DNA of 8,382 nucleotides from the NCBI GenBank assembly GCA_030152405.1, contig JASLJL010000103.1, forward strand, positions 1-8,382. The letters are read 5' to 3'. This DNA comes from Gordonia sp. (in: high G+C Gram-positive bacteria) (GTDB taxonomy: Bacteria; Actinomycetota; Actinomycetes; Mycobacteriales; Mycobacteriaceae). Position numbers and translations under genes: made by a program. Every line of letters begins with the position of its first letter. The stretch's first letter is position 1. Under the pieces are notes generated by a model. The model saw only the letters and a program-made list of their open reading frames with translations, was not told where the DNA came from and made no database searches. Positions 1 to 6,013 of this stretch are shown here, piece by piece.

Positions 1-131
1 CTGACCCGGATCGCGGAGGCGATCGGGGTCAGCATGTTCACCCCCTCGTACTCCAGTGCCGCCTTGTCCTGCCCCATGCGCCGCGACCGTCCACCTGCGA
101 GGACGATCCCGGCCACTGTGTTCTGCGTCAT
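1..131 (-). CDS. mobA: MobA-like molybdenum cofactor guanylyltransferase, N-terminal part (cut by the window edge)
   Basis: Only the first 43 codons are inside the window; the gene continues past the left edge. Residues 11-26 read LAGGRSRRMGQDKAAL, which fits the nucleotide-binding signature LAGGxSxRMGxDKAxL of MobA-type nucleotidyltransferases. By family knowledge this loop binds GTP and Mg, and MobA attaches GMP to molybdopterin to make the guanine dinucleotide cofactor in the cytoplasm. The ATG at 129-131 places the motif about 10 residues from the N-terminus, as is usual. An in-frame GTG three codons upstream is an alternative start, and neither has a clear Shine-Dalgarno sequence. The gene lies downstream of the AbiEi-like gene on the same strand, 135 bases away, so it probably has its own promoter. 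Other NTP-transferase family members (a generic MobA-like or CTP-type enzyme) cannot be excluded from so short a stretch. Confidence 0.75.
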   Translation of the reverse strand, partial: MTQNTVAGIVLAGGRSRRMGQDKAALEYEGVNMLTPIASAIRV

Positions 132-192
132 ACCGACCACCGTAGCGGCGTCGTCGCGATCCTGCCGATGCTTGCGCTCACCGTCCCAGATT

Positions 193-215
193 GTGCCCAG
201 GGCACGACATCGTGC
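193..215. repeat. Two overlapping short palindromes upstream of mobA
   Basis: GTGCCC-A-GGGCAC (193-205) overlaps GCACGA-CA-TCGTGC (202-215), so two inverted repeats share four bases. The pair sits about 60-85 bases upstream of the mobA start and 50-75 bases downstream of the end of the AbiEi-like gene. As RNA only one could fold at a time, and no T-tract follows on either strand, so a terminator is not well supported. A DNA-binding-protein site or chance in GC-rich DNA are the alternatives. Confidence 0.3.
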
Positions 216-266
216 ACAGACCCCGGCCCTGTGCGTGAGGTGACGCCCCGGGCAGATTCACGCTGG

Positions 267-1181
267 TCACCATCTGATGCCTGCCCTGTCCATCCGGTGC
301 TTGAGCATCGGCACGACTGCGTTCCGGCGAAGATCTGCGACCACCCACCGGGCAACGTCGAAGACCAGATCTCGAAGCCGGTCCTCACGGATCTTCTCCG
401 CGACGACGGCGTCCCGTTCAGACTGTCCGGGCTTCAGGTCGCGGCAATACTTGCGGAGACCGTCGAACTCCGCGATGAGCCGGTCACCCCATCCGTAGTC
501 GGCGAACGCCACTCGACCATCACTGAGAACGAATCGGCATTGAAGATCCGGAGACGGGAGGCGCGCCTCGATCATCTGCGCACGCCCCCACGACTCCCCG
601 GGGTTGGCGGACCGACCGTCTCCGTGCCGAAGAGCCGCCGACACCACTGCCCCGCCGCGGACTCGTCGACGGTCCAGCTCACGAGCGATCTCGTCCGGCG
701 TCACGCCGAGGCGCAGCGCACTGTCGACGACGGCGAGCGCTTCAGCGAAGGTCTTGCCTGCGGCCACGTCCACCGTCGTGCGAGCCAGATCGGAGACGAG
801 CACACCGTTCACCTCGACGACCGAGCCGTCGCCGAGACCGCTGTGAACGTGCCGGTATCGGGTCTCGCGGCCTCCGCCGGTTCGCGACTTGGCGAAATGG
901 ACCCGGGTGCGGTCAGTGTCCAAGAGGGCCAGCCCGTGGACCGCCGCGGCCGATTCGTGGCTCAACGGGAGATGACTGTCCTCCGCCGCAGCCAGGCACC
1001 GAAGCAGGTAGACCGCGTCGTCGACGTCATGCGCCGGAAGGGACTCGGTGAGGACGTAGCTCCCGGGCTCGAGCGCCGTGAGTTCGTTCTTCTCGAGCGC
1101 TCGCCGGATGCCGCTGTCACCGTGCCCCAGATCGAGGGCATGCGCCTTCCGGACGATTCCATTCGCATCTGCTCCCCACAT
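267..1181 (-). CDS. AbiEi-like N-terminal domain protein with C-terminal PD-(D/E)XK (Vsr/DUF559-like) fold, 304 aa
   Basis: This orphan protein has a two-part layout seen in many actinobacterial proteins annotated as hypothetical or as type IV toxin-antitoxin AbiEi family. The N-terminal half carries LSHESAAAVHGL (residues 73-84), the helical motif of AbiEi-like antitoxins, preceded by a winged-helix-like stretch. The C-terminal third has ES at 196-197, D228-Y, then E238-F-D240-G and K244-Y, and EKIREDRL (262-269), a pattern typical of Vsr/DUF559-type PD-(D/E)XK nuclease folds. No signal peptide or membrane segment is visible, so it is probably cytoplasmic. The ATG at 1179-1181 is the only good start before an in-frame stop upstream; its ribosome site is weak. 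No AbiEii-like toxin gene is next to it: clpX lies upstream behind a terminator and mobA downstream. The molecular role is unknown; calling it an antitoxin or a nuclease would be inference from the domains. Confidence 0.8.
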   Translation of the reverse strand: MWGADANGIVRKAHALDLGHGDSGIRRALEKNELTALEPGSYVLTESLPAHDVDDAVYLLRCLAAAEDSHLPLSHESAAAVHGLALLDTDRTRVHFAKSRTGGGRETRYRHVHSGLGDGSVVEVNGVLVSDLARTTVDVAAGKTFAEALAVVDSALRLGVTPDEIARELDRRRVRGGAVVSAALRHGDGRSANPGESWGRAQMIEARLPSPDLQCRFVLSDGRVAFADYGWGDRLIAEFDGLRKYCRDLKPGQSERDAVVAEKIREDRLRDLVFDVARWVVADLRRNAVVPMLKHRMDRAGIRW

Positions 1182-1292
1182 AGCCCAGAAGTGAACCCCG
1201 AGCGAGCCAGTTTGTCTCCCCCGTTGTCCACAGCCTCGTCGATCGCCGTTTCACGCCCAGGGCAGCGGTAAGCGCACAGGCTCCGGGGCTAT

Positions 1293-1334
1293 GCATAAAG
1301 AAGCGCCCAGGGCGCAATCAGCAACCCTGGGCGC
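1293..1334 (-). terminator. Intrinsic terminator of clpX
   Basis: Read on the minus strand, a perfect 10-bp stem (GCGCCCAGGG with CCCTGGGCGC, arms at 1325-1334 and 1303-1312) encloses a 12-base loop and is followed directly by TTCTTTATGC. It begins about 19 bases beyond the clpX stop codon. The plus-strand reading lacks a T-tract, so it acts in the clpX direction and should insulate the AbiEi-like gene downstream. Confidence 0.8.
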
Positions 1335-1352
1335 AACTTCACGACGATAGAA

Positions 1353-2636
1353 CTAGGCCGACTTCTCCTCGGGGCCGTCGTCCTTGCGCGGGACGATGGT
1401 CGGGAGGACGTTGTCGCGGACGGTCTCGCCGGTGACGACGACCTTGGCGACGTCGTCGCGGCTCGGGATGTCGTACATGACGGGAAGAAGGACTTCCTCC
1501 ATGATCGCGCGCAGACCGCGAGCGCCGGTGCCGCGGTGGATCGCCTGATCGGCGATCGCCTCCAGGGCGTCCTGCGTGAACTCGAGCTCGACGTTGTCCA
1601 TGTCGAAGAGCCGGCTGTACTGCTTGACCAGCGCGTTCTTCGGCTCGGCGAGGATCGAGACGAGCGCTTCCTTGTCCAGGTTGCGCACCGACGCGATCAT
1701 CGGGAGACGGCCGATGAACTCGGGGATCAGACCGAACTTGATCAGGTCCTCGGGCATGACGTCGGCGAAGTGGTCCGTGGTGTCCACGTCCTTCTTGCTC
1801 GGAACCTCGTTGCCGAAGCCGATGCCGCGCTTGCCGACGCGCTCGGCGACGACCTTTTCCAGTCCCGCGAACGCGCCCGCGACGATGAACAGGACGTTCG
1901 TGGTGTCGAGCTGGATGAACTCCTGATGCGGGTGCTTGCGTCCGCCCTGCGGCGGCACCGACGCCTGCGTGCCCTCGAGGATCTTCAGCAGTGCCTGCTG
2001 GACGCCCTCTCCCGACACGTCACGGGTGATCGACGGATTCTCGCTCTTGCGCGCGATCTTGTCGACCTCGTCGATGTAGATGATCCCCGTCTCGGCGCGC
2101 TTCACGTCGTAGTCGGCGGCCTGGATCAGCTTCTGCAGGATGTTCTCGACGTCCTCGCCCACATACCCGGCCTCGGTGAGCGCCGTGGCGTCGGCGATGG
2201 CGAACGGAACGTTCAGCATCTTCGCGAGAGTCTGCGCGAGGTACGTCTTGCCGCAGCCGGTCGGACCGAGCATCAGGATGTTCGACTTCGCCAGCTCGAC
2301 GGTCTCCACCGAGCCGCGCTTGTCGGCGACCTTCTTCTCGCCGGCCTGAATGCGCTTGTAATGGTTGTAGACGGCGACGGCGAGCGTGCGCTTGGCCGTG
2401 TCCTGACCCACCACGTAGTTGTCGAGGAAGTCCCGGATCTCTGCGGGCTTGGGAAGCTCGTCGAGCTTCACATCGCTGGTCTCGGCCAGCTCCTCCTCAA
2501 TGATCTCGTTGCACAGGTCGATGCACTCGTCGCAGATGTACACCCCTGGTCCTGCGATGAGCTTCTTGACCTGCTTCTGACTCTTACCGCAGAACGAGCA
2601 CTTGAGAAGGTCCCCGCCGTCTCCCATTCGCGCCAT
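1353..2636 (-). CDS. clpX: ATP-dependent Clp protease ATP-binding subunit ClpX
   Basis: ClpX is a hexameric AAA+ unfoldase that recognises tagged or native substrates, unfolds them with ATP and threads them into ClpP in the cytoplasm. The 427-residue protein has every expected part. The zinc-binding domain has Cys13, Cys16, Cys35 and Cys38. Walker A is GPTGCGKT (124-131) and Walker B IIYIDE (185-190). The pore-1 loop is GYVG (157-160) and the pore-2 region RKH (233-235). The IGF loop that docks on ClpP is at 272-274. An arginine finger lies in EFIGR (R310) and sensor II is GARGLR (371-376). Length and sequence are those of mycobacterial ClpX. The ATG at 2634-2636 follows AAGGTG by 7 bases and gives the conserved [13 protein letters not shown] start. 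It is 83 bases downstream of clpP2, a gap that holds two palindromes and a possible promoter, so clpX may be both co-transcribed with clpP1P2 and separately expressed. Confidence 0.98.
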   Translation of the reverse strand: MARMGDGGDLLKCSFCGKSQKQVKKLIAGPGVYICDECIDLCNEIIEEELAETSDVKLDELPKPAEIRDFLDNYVVGQDTAKRTLAVAVYNHYKRIQAGEKKVADKRGSVETVELAKSNILMLGPTGCGKTYLAQTLAKMLNVPFAIADATALTEAGYVGEDVENILQKLIQAADYDVKRAETGIIYIDEVDKIARKSENPSITRDVSGEGVQQALLKILEGTQASVPPQGGRKHPHQEFIQLDTTNVLFIVAGAFAGLEKVVAERVGKRGIGFGNEVPSKKDVDTTDHFADVMPEDLIKFGLIPEFIGRLPMIASVRNLDKEALVSILAEPKNALVKQYSRLFDMDNVELEFTQDALEAIADQAIHRGTGARGLRAIMEEVLLPVMYDIPSRDDVAKVVVTGETVRDNVLPTIVPRKDDGPEEKSA

Positions 2637-2656
2637 GTGGCAGCACCTTCTTTCTC

Positions 2657-2670
2657 GTGACGCGCGTCAC
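2657..2670. promoter_or_regulatory. 14-bp perfect palindrome in the clpX leader
   Basis: GTGACGC-GCGTCAC is a perfect 14-bp palindrome with no spacer, lying about 20 bases upstream of the clpX start codon and just before its AAGGTG ribosome site. It would fall near the start site of a promoter with its -10 at 2676-2681. A repressor site or a leader structure is possible; no regulator can be named from the sequence. Confidence 0.35.
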
Positions 2671-2675
2671 CTTGA

Positions 2676-2681
2676 ACGGTA
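2676..2681 (-). promoter_or_regulatory. Candidate -10 element for clpX
   Basis: On the minus strand this reads TACCGT, which fits the TAnnnT actinobacterial -10 pattern. There is no recognisable -35 hexamer at 16-18 bases; instead the 9-bp-arm inverted repeat at 2694-2713 occupies that position, as expected for an activator-dependent promoter. The start site would be near 2669. This is inference from pattern and spacing only. Confidence 0.35.
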
Positions 2682-2693
2682 CTCGCGCAGACT

Positions 2694-2713
2694 GTGTTCG
2701 CCGAGGCGAACAC
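2694..2713. promoter_or_regulatory. ClgR-like inverted repeat between clpP2 and clpX
   Basis: GTGTTCGCC and GGCGAACAC face each other across two bases, 6 bases after the clpP2 stop codon. The half-sites GTTCGC/GCGAAC resemble those described for ClgR, the activator of clp genes in actinobacteria, but the CGC-to-GCG spacing is 4 here whereas the published consensus has 5. As RNA it could also form an 8-bp hairpin with a CUCG loop; no T-tract follows, so termination is unlikely and an mRNA-stabilising intercistronic hairpin is the main alternative. Confidence 0.45.
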
Positions 2714-2719
2714 GGTTTA

Positions 2720-3397
2720 CTAGCGTGCCGACTTCTTGCGGTACTCGAAGACCTCGTCGATGATCCCGTACTCCTTGGCCTGCTCGGCCGTCAGGATGTT
2801 GTCGCGATCGGTGTCCTTGCGGATCTTGTCGGTGTCCTGGCCGGTGTGACGGCTGAGGATCTCGTCGAGACGATTGCGGATGCGCTCGATCTCGGCCGCC
2901 TGGATCTCCAGGTCCGACACCTGACCCTGGTACGCACCGCCGGTCCGCGGCTGGTGGATCAGCACGGTCGCGTTCGGCAGCGCCGCCCGCTTGCCGGGCG
3001 TGCCGCCCGCGAGCAGGATGGCCGCCGCCGACGCCGCCTCGCCGAGGCACACGGTCACGACGTCGCAGTGGACGTACTGCATCGTGTCGTAGATCGCGAG
3101 CATGTCCGGGACGCTGCCGCCGGGCGAGTTGATGTACATCGTGATGTCGCGGTCGGGGTCCTGGCTCTCCAGGACCAGCAGCTGCGCCATGACGTCGTTG
3201 GCGACCGTCTGGTCGATCGGGGTGCCGACGAACACGATGCGCTCCTCGAACAGCTTCGCGTACGGGTCGTACTGGCGCTGACCGTTCGGGGTGTTCTCGA
3301 TGAACGACGGCAGGATGTAGCGTGCCTCGATGCTCTTCAGTGCGAGGGCCGCATCCGGGATGCCTGCGCGCACATCAGCGGGAAGATCGTTGTACAT
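2720..3397 (-). CDS. clpP2: ATP-dependent Clp protease proteolytic subunit ClpP2
   Basis: ClpP2 forms one heptameric ring of the mixed actinobacterial ClpP1P2 serine protease, the partner of ClpX and ClpC. The catalytic triad is Ser123 (in GEAASAAA), His148 (in VLIHQP) and Asp199 (in DTDRDN). The strand and turn MYINSPGG (87-94) and the handle-helix motif [15 protein letters not shown] are conserved. The signature ARYILPSF starts at residue 25, so the N-terminal segment is about 12 residues longer than I recall for the M. tuberculosis protein; this segment is expected to be processed. The ATG at 3395-3397 is supported by GGAG five bases upstream (3403-3406) and is the only upstream Met. The gene is 46 bases downstream of clpP1 with no terminator between, so the two are co-transcribed. 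Assignment to ClpP2 rather than ClpP1 rests on the [10 protein letters not shown] start and the ASAAA active-site context. Confidence 0.97.
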   Translation of the reverse strand: MYNDLPADVRAGIPDAALALKSIEARYILPSFIENTPNGQRQYDPYAKLFEERIVFVGTPIDQTVANDVMAQLLVLESQDPDRDITMYINSPGGSVPDMLAIYDTMQYVHCDVVTVCLGEAASAAAILLAGGTPGKRAALPNATVLIHQPRTGGAYQGQVSDLEIQAAEIERIRNRLDEILSRHTGQDTDKIRKDTDRDNILTAEQAKEYGIIDEVFEYRKKSAR

Positions 3398-3443
3398 GTT
3401 TTCTCCGTAGCCGGTGAAGGGATGTGAGGGATGAGTGCGGCGC

Positions 3444-4046
3444 TCAGGCGCCCGGACGCACGACGGTGGTCACCACGTGGTCGACGAAGCCGTACTCCTT
3501 GGCCTCGGTCGCGGTGAACCAGTTGTCGCGGTCGGCGTCTGCTTCGATCTTCTCGAGCGGCTGACCGGTGAACTCGGCGTTGAGACGGTTCATCTCACGC
3601 TTGGTGGCGGCGAACTGCTCGGCCTGGATCGCGATGTCGGCCGCGGTGCCGCCGATGCCCGCCGACGGCTGGTGCATCATGATGCGCGCGTGCGGGAGGG
3701 CGTGGCGCTTGCCCTTGGCACCCGCGGCGAGCAGGAACTGCCCCATCGACGCGGCCATGCCCATCGCGTACGTCGCGACGTCGCACGGAGCGAGCTGCAT
3801 CGTGTCGAAGATCGCCATGCCCGCCGTGACGCTGCCGCCGGGCGAGTTGATGTAGAGGCTGATGTCCTTCTCCGGGTCCTCCGCGGCCAGCAGAAGGATC
3901 TGCGCGCAGAGTCGGTTGGCGATGTCGTCGTCCACCTGGGTGCCCAGGAAGATGATGCGTTCGCGGAGAAGGCGCTCGAAGACCGAGTCAGTCAGGTTCA
4001 GGCCGGCGACGCCCGAGCTCATCGAGGGCGTGTGGAGAGTGCTCAC
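3444..4046 (-). CDS. clpP1: ATP-dependent Clp protease proteolytic subunit ClpP1
   Basis: ClpP1 forms the second ring of the ClpP1P2 tetradecamer that degrades unfolded proteins in the cytoplasm. The 200-residue protein has catalytic Ser100 (in MGMAASMG), His125 (in RIMMHQP) and Asp174 (in DADRDN). The ring-contact motif SLYINSPGG (63-71) and the [10 protein letters not shown] start of the mature domain resemble the M. tuberculosis protein closely. The chosen GTG start (4044-4046) has AGG about 8 bases upstream. An ATG eight codons inside (4022-4024) is an alternative without a visible ribosome site, and the short N-terminal peptide is expected to be cleaved in any case. It is the first gene of the clpP1-clpP2 unit, separated from tig by a strong terminator, and its upstream region holds a ClgR-type box and a TAATCT -10. 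Confidence 0.97.
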   Translation of the reverse strand: MSTLHTPSMSSGVAGLNLTDSVFERLLRERIIFLGTQVDDDIANRLCAQILLLAAEDPEKDISLYINSPGGSVTAGMAIFDTMQLAPCDVATYAMGMAASMGQFLLAAGAKGKRHALPHARIMMHQPSAGIGGTAADIAIQAEQFAATKREMNRLNAEFTGQPLEKIEADADRDNWFTATEAKEYGFVDHVVTTVVRPGA

Positions 4047-4094
4047 TGGTTGTACCTATCTGTCGAAATACTGCCTGTGTTCGCGTTGTCACCG

Positions 4095-4100
4095 AGATTA
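4095..4100 (-). promoter_or_regulatory. Candidate -10 element of the clpP1P2 promoter
   Basis: On the minus strand it reads TAATCT, a good match to TAnnnT, placing transcription initiation near 4088 and a leader of about 42 bases before the clpP1 GTG. The hexamer at the -35 distance (ACAATG or AACAAT) is poor, which suits a promoter needing an activator such as ClgR bound upstream. Confidence 0.45.
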
Positions 4101-4142
4101 ATCAATCGAAGGGGCCCCATTGTTCCGGTGACACCCCGTATT

Positions 4143-4153
4143 CGCTCACAGCG
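4143..4153. promoter_or_regulatory. Putative ClgR box upstream of clpP1
   Basis: CGCTCACAGCG matches every fixed position of the CGCYNANRGCG core that I recall for ClgR sites in Corynebacterium. The left flank TATT also fits; the right flank GAA fits only in part. Its centre is 102 bases upstream of the clpP1 start codon and about 60 bases upstream of the start site inferred from the -10 at 4095-4100, a common distance for an activator. The clgR gene itself is not in the window. Confidence 0.5.
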
Positions 4154-4196
4154 GAACGTCGGCGATCGTCCGCCTGCGAGTTCATCTGTGGGAGAA

Positions 4197-4233
4197 CACG
4201 ACAGCCGGGACGGATACCGTCCCGGCTGTCGTG
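4197..4233 (-). terminator. Intrinsic terminator of tig
   Basis: A perfect 17-bp inverted repeat (CACGACAGCCGGGACGG and its complement) encloses a 3-base loop, starting about 27 bases after the tig stop codon. On the minus strand TTCTCC follows, a weak T-rich tail. This very stable hairpin separates tig from the clpP1 promoter, so tig and the clp genes are probably distinct transcription units. Confidence 0.8.
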
Positions 4234-4259
4234 AGACCTCTGTGTGAGGCGGCGGAGGA

Positions 4260-5612
4260 TCAGGCCTCGTCGTCGCCCTCGGACTCGACGTCGGCTCCGC
4301 CGAAGAACGCCTTGGTGTCGATGGCCTCACCGTTGGTGTCGGTCACCGTCACGTCGCCGATGACCTCGGCGAGCGCCTTGTTGCGACGGACGTCGGCGTA
4401 CAGCGCACCGATCTGGTTGGCGTTCTGCAGCTGCTGGATGAACTCCTGCGGTGCGACGCCGTAACGCTGGCTCTGCATGAGGATCTGCTGGGTCAGCTCG
4501 TCCTGGCCGACCTCGACCTCGGTGGCGTCTGCGATCGCGTCGAGCAGGAGCTGCGTGCGGACCGACTTCTCGGCGTCCGCGCGGCTCTCGGCGTTCCACT
4601 CCTCGCGGGTCTTGCCCTGCGCCTCGAGGAAACGGTCGACCTGCGCGTCGTCGTGGCCCAGAGCGTGGACCAGCTGGTGCTGGACGCCCTCGACCTCGTC
4701 GTCGACGACCTTCTCGGGCAGCGGGAACTCGACGGTCTCGAGGAGCTGCTCGAGGACCGCGTCGCGGATCGCGCCGGCCTGCTCGTACTTCTTCGACTCC
4801 CCCGCGCGCTCGCGCAGGTTCTCGCGGAGCTCCTCGACGGTGTCGAACTCGCTGGCGAGCTGAGCGAAGTCGTCGTCGACGGCGGGGAGCTCGCGCTCCT
4901 TCACCGAGTTGACGGTGACGGTGACCTCAGCGTCTTCGCCCGCGTGGTCGCCCGCCACGAGCTTGGTGGTGAAGGTGTTCTTCTCGCCGGCCTTCAGGCC
5001 CTCGAGGGCCTCTTCCAGGCCGTCGACCAGGTCGCCGCTGCCGACCTCGTGCGAGAGACCCTCGGTGGTGGCCTCGTCGACGGTCTCGCCGTCGACGGTG
5101 GCGACCAGGTCGATCGACACGAAGTCGCCGGTGGTGGCGCCGCGCTCGACACCGACGAGGGTGCCGAAGCGTGCACGGAGGTTCTCGAGCTCGGTCTCGA
5201 CGTCAGCGTCGGCGACCTCGATCGGATCGACCTCGACCGACAGGGTCGAGTACTCCGGCAGGGTGATCTCCGGGCGGATGTCGACCTCTGCGGTGAAGCG
5301 GACCGGCTGGCCGTACTCGAGCTCGGCGACGTCCAGCTCGGGCTGACTGATCGCCTTGACGTCAGCCTCGGCGATGGCCTCGGAGTACTTGTTCGGCAGC
5401 GCGTCGTTGACGACCTGCTCGAGGATCGACTGGCGGCCGACGCGGGCCTCGATCAGCTTGGCCGGAGCCTTGCCGGGACGGAAGCCCGGGATGCGGATCT
5501 GCTGAGCGAGAGACTTGTATGCCCGGTCGAAGTCACCGGAGAGTTCCTCGAACGGAACCTCGACATTCAGCTTGACTCGGGTCGGGCTCAGCTGCTCGAC
5601 GGTGCTCTTCAC
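4260..5612 (-). CDS. tig: Trigger factor (ribosome-bound chaperone and prolyl isomerase)
   Basis: Trigger factor binds near the ribosomal exit tunnel and shields nascent chains. The 450-residue protein has the full three-domain layout. The N-terminal ribosome-binding domain carries the signature GFRPGKAP (43-50). The FKBP-like peptidyl-prolyl isomerase domain runs from about 162 (GDFVSIDL) to 250, and the helical C-terminal arms run from about 255 to 430. A short acidic tail (ESEGDDEA) ends the protein. The start MKSTVEQLSPTRVKLNVEVP is essentially that of mycobacterial trigger factor. The start codon is GTG (5610-5612), with AAGGAG at 5623-5628, 10 bases upstream. Upstream, the 3' end of tRNA-Pro is only 38 bases from the start codon, with no clear promoter or terminator between, so tig may be read from the tRNA promoter and released by tRNA 3' processing. 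Downstream is a strong hairpin terminator. Confidence 0.98.
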   Translation of the reverse strand: MKSTVEQLSPTRVKLNVEVPFEELSGDFDRAYKSLAQQIRIPGFRPGKAPAKLIEARVGRQSILEQVVNDALPNKYSEAIAEADVKAISQPELDVAELEYGQPVRFTAEVDIRPEITLPEYSTLSVEVDPIEVADADVETELENLRARFGTLVGVERGATTGDFVSIDLVATVDGETVDEATTEGLSHEVGSGDLVDGLEEALEGLKAGEKNTFTTKLVAGDHAGEDAEVTVTVNSVKERELPAVDDDFAQLASEFDTVEELRENLRERAGESKKYEQAGAIRDAVLEQLLETVEFPLPEKVVDDEVEGVQHQLVHALGHDDAQVDRFLEAQGKTREEWNAESRADAEKSVRTQLLLDAIADATEVEVGQDELTQQILMQSQRYGVAPQEFIQQLQNANQIGALYADVRRNKALAEVIGDVTVTDTNGEAIDTKAFFGGADVESEGDDEA

Positions 5613-5650
5613 GACTTCGATGCTCCTTAGATCCGTACGTCACGTATTCG

Positions 5651-5724
5651 TCGGGATGACAGGATTTGAACCTGCGACCCTCCGCTCCCAAAGCGGATGC
5701 GCTACCAAGCTGCGCCACATCCCG
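5651..5724 (-). tRNA. tRNA-Pro (anticodon UGG)
   Basis: The minus strand folds into a complete 74-base cloverleaf. It has a 7-bp acceptor (CGGGATG with CATCCCG), discriminator A, a 4-bp D-stem GCGC and the D-loop AGCTTGGTA. The anticodon stem is TCCGC/GCGGA with loop TTTGGGA giving UGG, followed by variable loop GGGTC and T-arm GCAGG-TTCAAAT-CCTGT. No CCA is encoded after the discriminator (CGA follows), so it must be added by the CCA-adding enzyme. The UGG anticodon can decode several proline codons by wobble. It directly precedes tig on the same strand. Confidence 0.97.
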
Positions 5725-5761
5725 ATGGCCTGCCCGACAGCGCGGGCACAGCCAAACGCAC

Positions 5762-5789
5762 ATAGTACGGCCAAGGACGGCACGGACAC
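5762..5789 (-). promoter_or_regulatory. Candidate promoter of tRNA-Pro (and possibly tig)
   Basis: The minus strand carries TACTAT at 5767-5762, a good -10, with a weak -35 GTGTCC (5789-5784) at a 16-base spacing. Initiation would be near 5755, giving a leader of about 30 bases before the tRNA. Any promoter for tig between the tRNA and the gene is less clear than this one. Confidence 0.4.
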
Positions 5790-5805
5790 GAACCCGGGAC
5801 CGGTT

Positions 5806-5835
5806 TTGTTCATTCGGTCCGCACTGCGGTACTGT
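5806..5835 (+). promoter_or_regulatory. Candidate promoter of tRNA-Gly
   Basis: TTGTTC (5806-5811) and TACTGT (5830-5835) form -35 and -10 hexamers 18 bases apart, upstream of the tRNA and on its strand. Transcription would start near 5842, about 20 bases before the tRNA. The spacer contains a small inverted repeat, CCGCA-C-TGCGG (5819-5829), of unknown meaning. Confidence 0.5.
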
Positions 5836-5862
5836 TTTGCCGGTCGCACGAGAGTGTGGCAC

Positions 5863-5936
5863 GCGGGTGTAGCTCAATGGTAGAGCCCTAGTCTTCCAAA
5901 CTAGCTACGCGGGTTCGATTCCCGTCACCCGCTCCA
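5863..5936 (+). tRNA. tRNA-Gly (anticodon UCC), CCA encoded
   Basis: A complete cloverleaf is visible: acceptor GCGGGTG paired with CACCCGC, discriminator T and an encoded CCA at 5934-5936. The D-stem is GCTC/GAGC with loop AATGGTA. The anticodon stem is CTAGT/ACTAG with loop CTTCCAA giving UCC, and the T-arm is GCGGG-TTCGATT-CCCGT. The mature part is 71 bases plus CCA. It is transcribed away from tRNA-Pro, and the two promoters share the 138-base gap between them. A long hairpin begins 10 bases after the CCA. Confidence 0.97.
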
Positions 5937-5945
5937 TGCAGTGAC

Positions 5946-5994
5946 AACGATGGCGACGTTTCCCGGCACCATGCCGGAGAACGTCGCCATCGTT
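5946..5994. terminator. Long hairpin, probable bidirectional terminator between tRNA-Gly and the lipoprotein gene
   Basis: A perfect 15-bp inverted repeat (AACGATGGCGACGTT with its complement) continues, after a wobble pair and one C-A mismatch, into a 6-bp GC stem with a CCA loop, about 23 bp in all. It lies between two convergent units, the tRNA-Gly on the plus strand and the LpqH-type gene on the minus strand. Neither side has a real T-tract, as is common for actinobacterial terminators. Its symmetry suggests that it serves both directions. Confidence 0.75.
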
Positions 5995-6013
5995 CGTCCG
6001 CCCCTCTATCGCG

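Noticed and set aside
195..1264. Ten-base direct repeat GCCCAGGGCA (195-204 and 1255-1264) on either side of the AbiEi-like gene, as a possible insertion footprint
   Set aside because: Ten-base matches between two sites in several kilobases of GC-rich DNA are expected by chance, the core is a common palindrome and no integrase or transposase is present.
168..1271. Plus-strand open frame (367 codons) opposite the AbiEi-like gene
   Set aside because: No domain, no ribosome site, and it covers a minus-strand gene with clear motifs and codon pattern.
1536..2660. Long plus-strand open frame (374 codons) opposite clpX
   Set aside because: It is the antisense shadow of a conserved gene in GC-rich DNA, with a repetitive Leu/Asp/Val/Arg-rich translation and no recognisable domain.
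4108..4126. GGAAC upstream of clpP1 on the minus strand as a SigH/SigE-type -35
   Set aside because: No CGTT-type -10 is found at the required distance; the TAATCT element is a better explanation.
4653..5630. Long plus-strand open frame (325 codons) opposite tig
   Set aside because: Low-complexity Leu/Val/Asp-rich translation complementary to trigger factor; the opposite strand has full domain evidence.
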